DNA of 64,000 nucleotides from Spirochaetales bacterium (GCA_015075425.1 JABTUL010000001.1:2232001-2296000), one strand, 5' to 3'. Counted from the first letter of the stretch, positions 18,828-28,953 are shown. Translations and numbers: made by a program. The notes: generated by a model not told the origin, from the sequence alone.

Positions 18828-20477
18828 TCAAAATAGCACACTCAGCTCTGGCCTACGAAACACACTGTTTGCACTGGAAATCTGCGGAGCGCGGAGCGCC
18901 AGTTCACAGTGACCGTCCCGGACCATGGCCAGATATTCGGAAGGGCCAGAGCGAAGCTCCCGTTCGAGTGCAATCAGTGCCGTAAAATCGGTCAGAAATT
19001 GAGCAATGGATAAGCGGTGATCCATTTGCTCGCTGCGATCGCCTTGAAGAATCCCCTTAGCGGCGGCGCTCATCTCCAGCAGGAGCGCCCTGCTACTGGA
19101 CTCGGCCACGACTTCCTCGCGGAATCGCTCCAGGGAACGCTGCACGGCCGGGCGCTCAAAAGCTTTGAGAGCGTGCTCCGCAATGATCTGATGAGTCCCC
19201 TCCCATGTTTCATTGATGATGGAATCATTATGCAAACGGGGCAGAATCGAGAAATCATGCAGGATCCCGTTGCCCCCCAGAAGCAATATCGCTTCATGGG
19301 TCGTGCGGCTGGCATGCACCGTGCTTGCCAGTTTCAAAAGAGGCGTGAGAAGGAGTGCCAGCGGGTCACTCTTCGCATTCAGCTCATAGTTCCAGAAACA
19401 AAGCACGGTAAGAGCGGCCTGCCGGATCTCCATCACAGCCAGCGCCCTCCGGACCACCGGATAATCGACCACCCGGCGACCGTAAGCCTCACGCACATTC
19501 ACGTAGGCGCGGGCTTCCAGGATCGCTCTCCTTGCCATACCCAGCGCGGAAACGGCCACATGGAGGCGCGAGGTCTTAATCACATAACGCAGCAAATTGG
19601 CGAGTCCATGACCCACCCGGCCCAGAGCCTGGGCTTCACAATCTTCGTACACCGTCTCGACCGTGATCTTGCCGCGGGTGCCGATGATGTCTTTTTTACG
19701 CAAAAGCCTGCAACCGTTGAGCGTACCATCGCGTTTGAGCCGCGAAACCAGAAAAAGGCCGATCGTATTGGAAGGCAGACGAGCCGTTGTAACCCACAGA
19801 TCTCCCGGATTGGAACAAAACCACTTCTCCCCGTTCAAGCGGTAGCTCCCGTCAGGCATTTCTACGGCAACCGTACGATTGGCAGCCACATTGCTGCCTC
19901 CCACTCTTTCGGTTACATACTGTCCGCACATGAAATGGGAATCAGAACCGGGATGGGCAATGAGCGGCAGGTACATTTTCTTTTGCTCTTCGCTGCCGAT
20001 TTCTTTTAAAGCAAGGATCATACCATCGGTCATGGCCAGAGGACAGGTATAACCACTTTCGCCATTGAAGTTGGCCAGATAAGCCATAGCCATTTTATGG
20101 AAGAAGGTAAACTCATGCGGCCAGTTCGGATGAAAATCCAGATTCACAAGACCGTAATCGTAAGCGAGCTTACGTACCAGCTTTTGCTCGGTGCTGTAGC
20201 GCACTTCATCAATACGCTCGCCGGTACGATTGTAGTGAACGATTTCTCCGTAACGACCTTCTTTGTGACAGGCTTCCACAAGCTCATCTAAAGTTTCGCT
20301 GGCCAGTTTACCAAACCCGCGCAAATGATCCTGCATCGCCCGCGCATGAACACCAGAGAGGGAACGCGAGTGCGACTCCGTCAGCCGCAGGAGAACGGGA
20401 TCCAGCTCAAAGTAGTTCTTTCCGCGGATTCCCTGGTATCCGCTAATATCATAAGGGGCAAGTCCTGGATTGTCCAT
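18828..20477 (-). CDS. acyl-CoA dehydrogenase, AidB-like
   Basis: A 549-residue flavoprotein of the acyl-CoA dehydrogenase superfamily in the longer, AidB-like format. Recognisable parts are the middle beta-domain (QYVTERVGGSNVAANRTVA, RLNGEKWFCSN, LVSRLKRDG) and the C-terminal helical domain (REAYGRRVVDYPVVRRALAVM, AILLLGGNGILHDF, NDSIINETWEGTHQI). The last is the segment that normally carries the flavin-contacting WEG-T/S motif. Substrate is not known; AidB relatives may not have a standard beta-oxidation role. It follows the STAS-domain gene by 15 bp in the same direction. Confidence 0.85.
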   Translation of the reverse strand: MDNPGLAPYDISGYQGIRGKNYFELDPVLLRLTESHSRSLSGVHARAMQDHLRGFGKLASETLDELVEACHKEGRYGEIVHYNRTGERIDEVRYSTEQKLVRKLAYDYGLVNLDFHPNWPHEFTFFHKMAMAYLANFNGESGYTCPLAMTDGMILALKEIGSEEQKKMYLPLIAHPGSDSHFMCGQYVTERVGGSNVAANRTVAVEMPDGSYRLNGEKWFCSNPGDLWVTTARLPSNTIGLFLVSRLKRDGTLNGCRLLRKKDIIGTRGKITVETVYEDCEAQALGRVGHGLANLLRYVIKTSRLHVAVSALGMARRAILEARAYVNVREAYGRRVVDYPVVRRALAVMEIRQAALTVLCFWNYELNAKSDPLALLLTPLLKLASTVHASRTTHEAILLLGGNGILHDFSILPRLHNDSIINETWEGTHQIIAEHALKAFERPAVQRSLERFREEVVAESSSRALLLEMSAAAKGILQGDRSEQMDHRLSIAQFLTDFTALIALERELRSGPSEYLAMVRDGHCELALRAPQISSANSVFRRPELSVLF

Positions 20478-20492
20478 AATTCTCCTTAAAGC

Positions 20493-20852
20493 TCAGCGTG
20501 CGGCGGGGGGCATACCGGCAAAGGCCTGGCGGGCGCGCTGTTCGTCAGGGAAGATGTAAAGTCTCTGGTCCAGTTGCGTTAGATGAAAAACTCGTCCAAT
20601 CGATCCCGAGGCATTCATTACGGCCAGCTTCCCCCCACGCTCCTCAAGGATACCGTGCATATTGATAAGCAGGCCCAGCCCCGAGGAATCAATGCTGTCC
20701 ACGGCTCCCAGATCAATCAGCACGCGCTTCTTATTCTCCGCTTGCAGGCTGTCCAGCACGGCCCGGAGATCCGGTGTGCTGTAGAGGTCAAAGGAGCCTT
20801 CCAGCTCGATCACCGTGAGAGCCGGGGCTTCTTCCCGAATGGTAATCTTCAT
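20493..20852 (-). CDS. STAS-domain anti-sigma factor antagonist
   Basis: A 120-residue single STAS domain beginning MKITIREEAPALTVIELEG. It has the typical core IDLGAVDSIDSSGLGLLINMH, in which the first Ser of D-S-S-G is the usual phosphorylation site of SpoIIAA-type antagonists. The longer open frame upstream is discarded because it overlaps the divergent ispG promoter region and adds non-conserved sequence. Such proteins take part in partner-switching with a serine kinase/anti-sigma factor; no such partner is adjacent. It is followed by the acyl-CoA dehydrogenase gene, probably in one transcript. Confidence 0.85.
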   Translation of the reverse strand: MKITIREEAPALTVIELEGSFDLYSTPDLRAVLDSLQAENKKRVLIDLGAVDSIDSSGLGLLINMHGILEERGGKLAVMNASGSIGRVFHLTQLDQRLYIFPDEQRARQAFAGMPPAAR

Positions 20853-20910
20853 GCTGGTTTTTGATATAAAAGGATTGCCGTCCGGCAAGCGTTTTTCGTA
20901 ACCTGAATCG

Positions 20911-22620
20911 GTGATAGTCCAGAGCCTCAGAAGAAGGACCCGGGAGGTCCGGGTCGGGGATATAGGGATAGGCGGTTCCAATCCGGTCCGCATCCAGACC
21001 ATGACCATCGCCGATACCATGAACACCCTTGAAGTTGTCGAGGAAACCATCGCCTGTTACGAAGCGGGAGCGGAAATTGTACGCATTACAGCTCCGGGCT
21101 GGCAGGACGCGGAAAATCTGGGCCGGATCAAAGCGGAACTCCTCCGCCGCGGGTGCCATGTCCCGCTTGTCGCCGATATCCATTTTTCCCCGAGGGCAGC
21201 GCTCATCGCCGTCGAGCATGTAGAAAAAGTCCGCATCAATCCCGGGAACTTCCTGGATGAAAAGAAATTCAAACAGCGTGAGTATTCAGACCTGGAATAC
21301 CAGGCGGAGCTGGAACGACTTCATCAGGGCTTTAAAGAGCTGGTGCTCAAGGCAAAGCAATATGGCCGGGCTCTGCGGATCGGTACCAACCACGGCTCGT
21401 TATCAGATCGCATCATGAACCGCTACGGAGATACCCCGCAGGGTATGGTGGAATCCGCCATTGAGTTCATAGATATTGCCCGTCTGTACGATTTTCATGA
21501 TCTCGTAATTTCCATGAAAGCCTCGAATGTCAGTGTAATGGTCGAAGCGTATCGGCTGCTGGTGCAAAGATTCGAAGAGCTTGGCTACGACTACCCGTTA
21601 CACCTTGGGGTCACAGAATCAGGCGAAGGACGGGAAGGCAGAATCAAAAGCATCATTGGCATTGGTGCTCTTCTTCTGGAAGGTATAGGAGATACGATTC
21701 GCGTCTCTTTAACAGAAAAAAGCGTCAATGAAATCCCTGTTGCGCAGGCCTTACTTCAAGCAATCGATTCCTGTGCTGACCCGGGGATCCCGCACAGCCC
21801 TCCCCTGCAAAGGCGTTTGCCAGAACCCATAGCAAAAAAAGAACTGATTGTTGTTCAGCAACTGGATACGGGAGCAACGGAGCATGTCGATTACACTCTG
21901 AGCGATCATCTGCTGGCAGGTATTCCCGGAAAACAGACCATAACAAAAATGTATCATCCCGATGCAGTCGGCCTTCAGGTTCCGGACCTTGATGCCGCAG
22001 ATATCGACAGTCTTTCAGAGCACCATTTTGTCCTGGTGAGGTGCCTGGACAGGCAACACCCGCGCTACGACGCGCTTCGCAATCGTTTGATCCATACTCC
22101 CGTGGCAGCGGACAAATCTGAATCCTACTTTCACATACTGAAAGAAATTTCCGATCACAACCATCCCGTTTTACTGGACTGCACGTCGCTTGATCCGGAA
22201 ATTCATTTACCACTTGTGGCCGGCTCCCTGCTCCTTCGCGGACACATCCAGGGTCTGATCACAGGGCGTGCCACGGAGGCACTTGACATTTTTCAGGCTT
22301 TACGCTTACGACTCTTCAAACCCGATTACATCAGCTGTCCCGGCTGCGGGCGCACACTGTTTGAGCTGCAATCAACAACCAGACTGATAAAAGAAGCAAC
22401 TGCCCATTTGAAAGGACTGAAAATTGCCATTATGGGCTGCATTGTCAACGGCCCCGGTGAAATGGCCGATGCCGATTACGGTTATGTGGGTGCGGGGCCT
22501 GGCAAGATCCACCTGTATCGCGGCCGGGATATGGTGAAAAAGAACATTGCTACCGCAGAAGCTTTGCCGGAGCTTATCGAACTGATTCGCGCCGATGGCC
22601 ACTGGCAGGAACCACTCTAA
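20911..22620 (+). CDS. ispG: 4-hydroxy-3-methylbut-2-enyl diphosphate synthase, long form
   Basis: A 569-residue IspG (GcpE), the [4Fe-4S] enzyme that converts methylerythritol cyclodiphosphate to HMBPP in the non-mevalonate pathway. The N-terminal TIM barrel shows PVRIQTMTIADTMN, VPLVADIHFSP, VRINPGNF and LHLGVTESGEG. The C-terminal domain holds the cluster cysteines in SCPGCGRTLF and GCIVNGPGEMADADYGYVG. A ~150-200 residue insertion between barrel and cluster domain is the form found in chlamydiae, plants and spirochaetes. The start is GTG. The 3' end overlaps the convergent ftsW by 4 bp. Confidence 0.95.
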   Translation: MIVQSLRRRTREVRVGDIGIGGSNPVRIQTMTIADTMNTLEVVEETIACYEAGAEIVRITAPGWQDAENLGRIKAELLRRGCHVPLVADIHFSPRAALIAVEHVEKVRINPGNFLDEKKFKQREYSDLEYQAELERLHQGFKELVLKAKQYGRALRIGTNHGSLSDRIMNRYGDTPQGMVESAIEFIDIARLYDFHDLVISMKASNVSVMVEAYRLLVQRFEELGYDYPLHLGVTESGEGREGRIKSIIGIGALLLEGIGDTIRVSLTEKSVNEIPVAQALLQAIDSCADPGIPHSPPLQRRLPEPIAKKELIVVQQLDTGATEHVDYTLSDHLLAGIPGKQTITKMYHPDAVGLQVPDLDAADIDSLSEHHFVLVRCLDRQHPRYDALRNRLIHTPVAADKSESYFHILKEISDHNHPVLLDCTSLDPEIHLPLVAGSLLLRGHIQGLITGRATEALDIFQALRLRLFKPDYISCPGCGRTLFELQSTTRLIKEATAHLKGLKIAIMGCIVNGPGEMADADYGYVGAGPGKIHLYRGRDMVKKNIATAEALPELIELIRADGHWQEPL

Positions 22621-23741
22621 CCGGCCCTTTTGGTTGTATTGAGTAACAGACCGCAAAACATAAGACTGGCCACAAGAGACGATCCCCCGTAACTAAAAAA
22701 GGGTAAACTGATTCCCGTTGTCGGCGCCAGTCCGGTCACAACGGACAGATTCACAAGAGTCTGCATGATGAGCATGATCAGAGAACCAGCCGCAACCATG
22801 AAAGCAAACGGATCTTCCAGTTGCTTTATATTGCGAAAAGCCCGCCACATGAAAAACATAAACAGAAATAAAATAAAAACAACCATAACAAATCCAAAAT
22901 TTTCCGCTGTGAGCGGCAGAATAAAGTCCGTATGGCCGTAGGGCAGATAGCGCACGGCAAATCCCTGGGCCAGCTCCACTCCGGTAAGACCGCCGTCCTG
23001 GAATGCCCTGTAAGATGTTACCAGCTGATACCCGCCGGAGTTGCGATAGGCAAATGGGTCCAGCCAGACTTTGAAGCGCTCCAATCTGTAGGTCCACAGC
23101 ACGATCAAAAGATACAGGACCGGAAGTGCTGCCAGACCAATGGCCAGAAGCCGAATCATCGGAAAACCCGAAAGGAAGATCATCACAGCAATGACCGCGC
23201 CAATACTGATCGTGGTGCCGTACTGCGGTTCCAGAATGATCGCGGCCAGCATGCTACCTACCAGAAGGATAGCGGGGGTGAGCTTGCGGACATCGTACTC
23301 GGTTCTCAGAATTTCCGGCAGGGAAAGGATACGCGCCATATAAAGCACGATGGCCACTTTCGCAAATTCTGAGGGCTGGAAGGATACGGGCCCGAACGCC
23401 AGCCAGCGTTGAAAGCTTTCCTGATTGCCCCTGACCCCCCGCCCGATTCCAGGAACAAAAACCAGAAGTAACAGAAAGAGAAGCGCCAGAGCAATCCAGG
23501 TCGCATTGCGCTGCAGCCAGACCAGGGGGATCGTCGCCATGACAAAAAGAGCGACAAGGCCCAGCAGAAAAAGCAGGAACTGCCGTCTGATATAGTAATC
23601 GGAATCACCCAGCTGGTGCCATGCAGAAACGGAAGAGGCACCATACATGACCACCAGGCCGGTGAGTGCCAGAGTAAGCGCTGCGGCATACAAAACCAGA
23701 TCCCGGCCCACAGAATCGCGTAATGAAAAAATTCTTTTCAT
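22617..23741 (-). CDS. ftsW: lipid II polymerase / cell-division protein FtsW
   Basis: A 374-residue SEDS-family protein with about ten membrane helices. It carries family motifs VMYGASSVSAWHQLGD, RGVRGNQESFQRWLAFGPVSFQPSEFAKVAIVLYMA, the catalytic-region Asp in LTAENFGFVM context (YGHTDFILPLTAENFGF), and TTGISLPFFSYGGSSL. It polymerises peptidoglycan with a class B PBP. Assignment to FtsW rather than RodA rests on its place directly after murD in the division/cell-wall cluster. It is the last gene of the cluster here; murG, murC and the ftsQAZ genes are not downstream. Confidence 0.92.
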   Translation of the reverse strand: MKRIFSLRDSVGRDLVLYAAALTLALTGLVVMYGASSVSAWHQLGDSDYYIRRQFLLFLLGLVALFVMATIPLVWLQRNATWIALALLFLLLLVFVPGIGRGVRGNQESFQRWLAFGPVSFQPSEFAKVAIVLYMARILSLPEILRTEYDVRKLTPAILLVGSMLAAIILEPQYGTTISIGAVIAVMIFLSGFPMIRLLAIGLAALPVLYLLIVLWTYRLERFKVWLDPFAYRNSGGYQLVTSYRAFQDGGLTGVELAQGFAVRYLPYGHTDFILPLTAENFGFVMVVFILFLFMFFMWRAFRNIKQLEDPFAFMVAAGSLIMLIMQTLVNLSVVTGLAPTTGISLPFFSYGGSSLVASLMFCGLLLNTTKRAG

Positions 23742-25066
23742 AACGTATGTTCCGCGTAAGACCGGACCAGTCTTCTGAATGTTTCACCACGATCGGCGTA
23801 AGAACGGAACTCATCAAAGGATGTGCAACCCGGACTCAGAAGGACTATCGCCGGGGAGCGCGCAGCTACGACGGCGGCGCGGAAAGCTGCCTCCAGGCCC
23901 TCGTAGCTTTGCGAAGCTTCCACCTGAGCGGCAATGGTCGGTCCGGCCTCTCCGTAAGGATACATGCGAGCCCGGCCGCGCAGAGCAGAAAAATCGAGAC
24001 CTTTATTTCTTCCCCCCAGAAGCAAGTGAACCTCACCGTTAAAGGTTTCCAGAGCACATAGCACCGCCTGAATCGTTGTGGCTTTGGAGTCGTTGATAAA
24101 AAGGAGACCATCTACCTCTCCACAATTTTCCAGACGATGCGGCAATCCTTTGAATTGCTCAAGTGCTGACGGGAAATCCCGGGCCCGTATCTGCTTTCCC
24201 ATGCGAATCGCCAGGGATTCAACCGTCCGCAAGGCAAAATGGATATTCATCCGATTGTGTTTCCCGCGCAGTGCTGCATTGTTAAAAATAATCTCTTCTT
24301 GTGGGGAGGTGCTGGAAATTTCCTCACAAATAACATTATTTTGTATCATTCTGGAAAATTCCTCCGGAAACTTACGCAAAAGATTGGCGCTCTCAGTATG
24401 CAAAAACAGATCTCCGCTGAGAAGATTGCGGGCAATGTTCAGCTTGGCCCTTGCATACTCCGTCATTCCCGCATAGCGATCCAGATGGTCGGGGGCCACA
24501 TTGAGGATCATGCTGACGCTTGCGCGAAACTCGCCCACAAGCTCTAACTGAAAAGAGCTGAGTTCAACGATCAGCACCTGCGCTACTTTTATTCCTTGCA
24601 AATGCTCTGCGGCGATGGCTGAGAGAGGCTCGCCAAAATTGCCACAGGCCCGGGCCGTCACGCCGAGTAACGCCGCACACAGATGCGCAATCAAAGCTAC
24701 CGTAGTAGATTTGCCATCGGTTCCGGTAACTGCCACATAAAAAGGAGAAGGGCGCAGGGTCGCCTGAAGAACGCGATAGCCCAGATCATTTTCCCCGAAC
24801 ACAGCAATCCCCCGGGCCCGGGCCTCTGCAAAGAGCGGCAGGGCCAGAGGAACACCGGGAGCTGTAATGATAACATCCGGCTGGAAGCGCAAAAGCCACT
24901 GCTCTTCCGGCAGGTCGCGCAAATCCTCACAGTCCGCTTCAAGCTCCGTGGTCCGCTTGCGATCTGCAACGGCTACACGCCCGCCAAGCATAAGGGCCAG
25001 CCGTGTCGCCGCCCTGCCGGACACTCCCTCAGAGCCGGCAATGAGAACTCGTTTGCCGCGAAACAT
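23738..25066 (-). CDS. murD: UDP-MurNAc-L-alanine:D-glutamate ligase
   Basis: A 442-residue Mur ligase. The ATP-binding loop is TGTDGKSTTVALIAH, followed by the metal/substrate motif ELSSFQLE and NVAPDHLDRYAGM. KGLPHRLENCGEVDGLLFINDSKATT is the region where MurD closes over its ligand. It adds D-glutamate to UDP-MurNAc-Ala in the cytoplasm. It overlaps ftsW by 4 bp and abuts mraY (the shared base at 25066), so the genes are translationally coupled. Confidence 0.93.
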   Translation of the reverse strand: MFRGKRVLIAGSEGVSGRAATRLALMLGGRVAVADRKRTTELEADCEDLRDLPEEQWLLRFQPDVIITAPGVPLALPLFAEARARGIAVFGENDLGYRVLQATLRPSPFYVAVTGTDGKSTTVALIAHLCAALLGVTARACGNFGEPLSAIAAEHLQGIKVAQVLIVELSSFQLELVGEFRASVSMILNVAPDHLDRYAGMTEYARAKLNIARNLLSGDLFLHTESANLLRKFPEEFSRMIQNNVICEEISSTSPQEEIIFNNAALRGKHNRMNIHFALRTVESLAIRMGKQIRARDFPSALEQFKGLPHRLENCGEVDGLLFINDSKATTIQAVLCALETFNGEVHLLLGGRNKGLDFSALRGRARMYPYGEAGPTIAAQVEASQSYEGLEAAFRAAVVAARSPAIVLLSPGCTSFDEFRSYADRGETFRRLVRSYAEHTL

Positions 25067-26169
25067 TACTGGATCCGTAAGGTGGAAAGAGCCAGAAGAG
25101 AGAGCAGAATACCGATCAGCCAGAAGCGTATAACCACACGCGTCTCCGGCCAGCCGGAAAGTTCAAAGTGGTGATGTAAGGGAGACATGCGAAAGATTCG
25201 TTTCCCGGTGAGCTTGAAGGACAGAACTTGCAGGATAACCGACAGTGCTTCCGCTACAAAAATTCCGCCACAAATGAAAAGCAACAGCTCCTTCTTGATC
25301 ACAATCGCCGCCATTCCCAGCGCACCGCCCAGGGCAAGCGATCCCGTGTCTCCCATGAAAACCATGGCCGGTGCAGCATTGAACCATAAAAATCCCAGAG
25401 TGGCTCCGGTCAGTGCCGCCAGAAAAACGCTAATTTCATGCGCGTCCGGAATGTAAGGTAAATTCAAATAATTGGCAGCCCGCGGTGTGCCGGTAATGTA
25501 GGCCATGGCTCCCAGCGTGGCCGCGACAATGATCACCGTGCCGGAGGCCAGGCCATCCAGTCCGTCGGTTAGATTGACTGCATGCGCGGAACCCACAAGC
25601 ACCAGCATCCAGAATGGTATGGCAAGATAGACAGTCATGTCCAGCACCTGCCCCTTTATAAAAGGGACAAACAGGCCGCTCTTTTCGAAAGCAATAGCCC
25701 CTGACTGCGGTGCCGGAATGGGAACAAATTGATAGTAGAAGACACTGAAACTAAAAGCAACAAACAGGGTAAGAAGCATCTTGAGGCGGGCACTGAACCC
25801 CTTTTTCTTACGTAGTTTTGTATAATCGTCCAGAAAGCCGATTCCCCCGAGAGCCAGTGTTCCCGTAAGAACCAGCAGGAACAGAGGATCTCTTAAATCA
25901 CCCCAGAACAAACAGCTCACCAGAACCGCAGCAAGAATCAAAATGCCACCCATGGTCGGAGTCCCGGCTTTGGCCTGATGAGAACTCGGTCCGTCACCAC
26001 GAATGGATTCGCCAAACTTGATCTGGTGTAACTTGCGGATGAGCGCCGGTCCCAGAAAAATACAAAACGATGTAGCAAAAACTGCGCTCATCAGGGCACG
26101 AAAGCTGACATAACTGAACAATCGGAAGAATCCTGGCGTTTCAAAGCTCTGATACAAAATTTCAAACAT
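25066..26169 (-). CDS. mraY: phospho-MurNAc-pentapeptide transferase
   Basis: A 367-residue integral membrane enzyme with about ten helices, making lipid I from undecaprenyl phosphate. Signatures include KAGTPTMGGILIL, GFLDDYTKLRKKKGFSARLKM, NLTDGLDGLASGT, GATLGFLWFNAAPAMVFMGDTGSLALGG and the C-terminal MSPLHHHFELSGWPETRVV with the HHH catalytic/binding triad. It overlaps murF by 8 bp. Confidence 0.96.
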   Translation of the reverse strand: MFEILYQSFETPGFFRLFSYVSFRALMSAVFATSFCIFLGPALIRKLHQIKFGESIRGDGPSSHQAKAGTPTMGGILILAAVLVSCLFWGDLRDPLFLLVLTGTLALGGIGFLDDYTKLRKKKGFSARLKMLLTLFVAFSFSVFYYQFVPIPAPQSGAIAFEKSGLFVPFIKGQVLDMTVYLAIPFWMLVLVGSAHAVNLTDGLDGLASGTVIIVAATLGAMAYITGTPRAANYLNLPYIPDAHEISVFLAALTGATLGFLWFNAAPAMVFMGDTGSLALGGALGMAAIVIKKELLLFICGGIFVAEALSVILQVLSFKLTGKRIFRMSPLHHHFELSGWPETRVVIRFWLIGILLSLLALSTLRIQ

Positions 26170-27547
26170 AACCCTGATCCTTGATGGCCTGACTCACTTT
26201 TTCCATTCGAGAACTGCGCGAGCCCTTCACTAATATACCGTCAAATTCGGGAAGCAACGGAAGAACTTTTCTGGCAAGCTCCTCACTGTCCGGGGCAGCC
26301 ATAACAACACCTTCCCCGCCCGAACGCTGGAATTCCCCAGCATAAAGAGGTGCATGGATGGAACCACAGTAGCCCAGAAAAGCGTAACCCAGCTCTGCAG
26401 CCCGTCGGCCCACCTCCCGGTGGGCCTCTGCTGCCGTGTGGCCCAGCTCGGCCATCTCACCGGCCAGAACAGCAAGTTTGCCCGCAGGCAGCAATCGGCG
26501 CAGATCCTCAAGAGCAGCAGAAAAAGATGATAGATTGGCGTTATAAGTATCATCCACCAGAAGTCGGCCCTCCTTCCGGAATACAGAAAAGCGACCGGCA
26601 GACTGCGGCCGGGCTCCCTCCAGCGCCAGCGGTAGATCCGCAGGCAGAATACAACCGGATTTCACAGCCAGCATCCCGGCCCCAAAAAGGTTACAGGCCA
26701 TGGCCCGGCTGAAGTAGTAAGAATTCTTGAGCTCCCTGCCCTCAAACTCCATCCGAATGCCCCGCTCGTCGGCTCCCCGAAAAAGGGCCCGCAGACCATC
26801 GCCTGTGTCCAGGCCAAAAGAAATAAGATGGAGGCTTCGATCGTGACAGATGTCCCCGGCCAGTTCAAGTCCTGGACTGTCGGCATGGTAAAGAAGCACT
26901 CCGCCGGGCTTCATGCCATCCGTAATTTCCAGCTTGGCCCGGGCTATGTCGAGAACGCTGTCAAAAAATTCCGAGTGAGCGAGACCCACGCTTGTGATGA
27001 TGGCATGATCGGGCCGGGCCAGGCGCGACAGACTGGCAATCTCACCGGCATGGTTCATACCCATTTCTACGATGGCGATTTCACAATCCTCCGGGATGGC
27101 AAGGAGCGTCAGAGGAACACCGATATGATTGTTTAAGTTTCCCCGGGTGTAAGCACTTCTTTGCCCCGCAAAAATTCCAGCCAGCATCTCTTTGGTGCTG
27201 GTCTTCCCGTTGCTGCCTGTTACGCCCAGAACCACACTCTTCAAGCGACGGCGGTAGGCGGCAGAAAGATTTTGTAAGGCGATAAGAGTATCAGGGACAG
27301 CTACAAAGGGACCCTGCACGGGATGCGTAAGATACCCCTCTTCATCCATCAGCACGGCGCCAGCACCTGCTTTCAGGGCAGAAGCGGCAAAAGCGTTGCC
27401 ATCAAAACGTGGCCCGCGCAAAGCAACAAAAAGGGAACCGGGGATAATGCTCCGCGAATCGCTAACTACTGCGGAAAAATCTTCTGCGGCACCCCGGCGG
27501 AACTTTTCCGGCTTTAAAGCTTCCAGTAAAAATTCAAATGATATCAT
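26162..27547 (-). CDS. murF: UDP-MurNAc-tripeptide:D-Ala-D-Ala ligase
   Basis: A 461-residue Mur ligase. The N-terminal domain has SLFVALRGPRFDGNAFAASAL; the ATP loop is GVTGSNGKTSTKEMLA; EMGMNHAGEIASL and LVDDTYNANLSSF are MurF-specific. It adds D-Ala-D-Ala to complete the UDP-muramyl pentapeptide. It is coupled to mraY by overlap and separated from murE by 2 bp. Confidence 0.94.
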   Translation of the reverse strand: MISFEFLLEALKPEKFRRGAAEDFSAVVSDSRSIIPGSLFVALRGPRFDGNAFAASALKAGAGAVLMDEEGYLTHPVQGPFVAVPDTLIALQNLSAAYRRRLKSVVLGVTGSNGKTSTKEMLAGIFAGQRSAYTRGNLNNHIGVPLTLLAIPEDCEIAIVEMGMNHAGEIASLSRLARPDHAIITSVGLAHSEFFDSVLDIARAKLEITDGMKPGGVLLYHADSPGLELAGDICHDRSLHLISFGLDTGDGLRALFRGADERGIRMEFEGRELKNSYYFSRAMACNLFGAGMLAVKSGCILPADLPLALEGARPQSAGRFSVFRKEGRLLVDDTYNANLSSFSAALEDLRRLLPAGKLAVLAGEMAELGHTAAEAHREVGRRAAELGYAFLGYCGSIHAPLYAGEFQRSGGEGVVMAAPDSEELARKVLPLLPEFDGILVKGSRSSRMEKVSQAIKDQGYV

Positions 27548-27549
27548 AA

Positions 27550-28953
27550 TTAAATTCCAATGTCTTTCAATGCCCGCAGAAACTCTTCCCGGTCAGAAAA
27601 TGGCAACCGCCGGTCAGCCAGTATCTGTTCTTCTTCATGGCCTTTCCCGGCAACAAGCAGCACGGATTTCTGGTTTTGCTCAAGCAGCCAATGCACACCC
27701 TCGCGAATCGCCATTCTACGGTCGGCAATTTCCTTTACATTTGCGGATTTGCAGCCCTGCCGGATTTCCTGCCGGATATGGCGGGGATCTTCACTGCGCG
27801 GATTGTCATCTGTGATGATGACAAAATCGCTGAGTCGCCCGGCCACCTCTCCCATGATGGGACGCTTCAGACGATCTCTATTGCCACCGCAGCCAAAAAC
27901 CGTGCCGATTTTCTGGAAAGACGACCTTCTCAGTTCCAGAAGGATGCTTTCCAGCGCAGCGGGAGTATGGGCATAGTCCACCATTCCCTGCAATTCTTCG
28001 CGGCCGGGAACCGCGACCCAGCTGGCGCGTCCCGGCACTGCCGGCAACCCCTGCATTGCCGTAAGAACCGCATCCGGATCAAGCCCGCTGCCAAGCACAG
28101 CCAGAAGCGCATTGCTCTGCATAAAGCCGATGGGCACAGAAAAGGGCAGAGCAAGCCCGCTGGTTTTACGAACCGGGATCTGTAGTATTTGCGCTTTCTG
28201 TATGAACGCGGAAGCGTAAGGGGAATCAGGGTCCACGACAAGGCAGCGCGATTGATCGAGGAGCAAAAGTTTGGCTTCCAGATAATTTTCCATTGTTGCA
28301 TGCACATCCAGATGATCCGCAGAAAGATTGGTGAATACAGCCGCAGAAAAAGTCAGTCCGCTCACCCGACCAAGTATCAATGCCTCAGAGGATACTTCCA
28401 TGGCCACATGGGTCACACCTTCTGCCTGCATTTTCTGCAAAAGTTTACAGAGTTGCGGCAATCGCGGTGTCGTGTAGCCGGTCTTTTCCGCGAATCGGCC
28501 TTCCCGGCCAGCAAAAGACACTCCCAGCGTGCCAATCCTTCCGCACAGAATACCGGACCGCTGCCAGATGTCCTCCAGCATGAAACTGACGCTGGTTTTG
28601 CCATTGGTACCGGTAATCCCGACCAGATACAGCCCCCGATCAGGATGACCGAGCCATTCCGTAACCAGCTTGCCCTGAAAGCGCAGAATATCTTCTGCCA
28701 CCAGAACATTTGTATTTTCATTTTTATTTCTAAATGACAGAGCCTGGTCGCGTAGAGCCGGGGGGACAACCAGCGCCAGAGGCTTTTGCTCTGCGGCCAG
28801 GGCCAGGTAAGGTGACCCCTGGGCTGTGGCTACAAAGAGCGATCCAGGGCCCAGATTCCGTGAATCGTCACTGATATCCTCCACCTGACCCTGTAAACTG
28901 CCATGGCTTTCGACCTTTTCCCCGGTCCGCTCAAGAAGCTGGGCGAGTTGCAC
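27550..28953 (-). CDS. murE: UDP-MurNAc-dipeptide:diamino-acid ligase
   Basis: A 467-residue Mur ligase. Motifs: SLFVATAQG in the uridine-binding domain, GITGTNGKTSVSFML as ATP loop, TTPRLPQLCKLLQKM, MEVSSEALILGRV, NLSADHLDVHATMENYLEAK, VDYAHTPAALESIL and FGCGGNRDRLKRPIMG. The third-residue selectivity motif reads TDDNPRSEDP, the D-N-P-R form that favours meso-diaminopimelate. The gene is the first after the inverted-repeat element and the bidirectional terminator, so it may need its own promoter. Confidence 0.94.
   Translation of the reverse strand: MQLAQLLERTGEKVESHGSLQGQVEDISDDSRNLGPGSLFVATAQGSPYLALAAEQKPLALVVPPALRDQALSFRNKNENTNVLVAEDILRFQGKLVTEWLGHPDRGLYLVGITGTNGKTSVSFMLEDIWQRSGILCGRIGTLGVSFAGREGRFAEKTGYTTPRLPQLCKLLQKMQAEGVTHVAMEVSSEALILGRVSGLTFSAAVFTNLSADHLDVHATMENYLEAKLLLLDQSRCLVVDPDSPYASAFIQKAQILQIPVRKTSGLALPFSVPIGFMQSNALLAVLGSGLDPDAVLTAMQGLPAVPGRASWVAVPGREELQGMVDYAHTPAALESILLELRRSSFQKIGTVFGCGGNRDRLKRPIMGEVAGRLSDFVIITDDNPRSEDPRHIRQEIRQGCKSANVKEIADRRMAIREGVHWLLEQNQKSVLLVAGKGHEEEQILADRRLPFSDREEFLRALKDIGI

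Noticed and set aside
19017-20009. 330-codon open frame opposite the acyl-CoA dehydrogenase gene
   Set aside because: It has no family resemblance, is rich in residues typical of antisense frames, and overlaps a clearly conserved gene.
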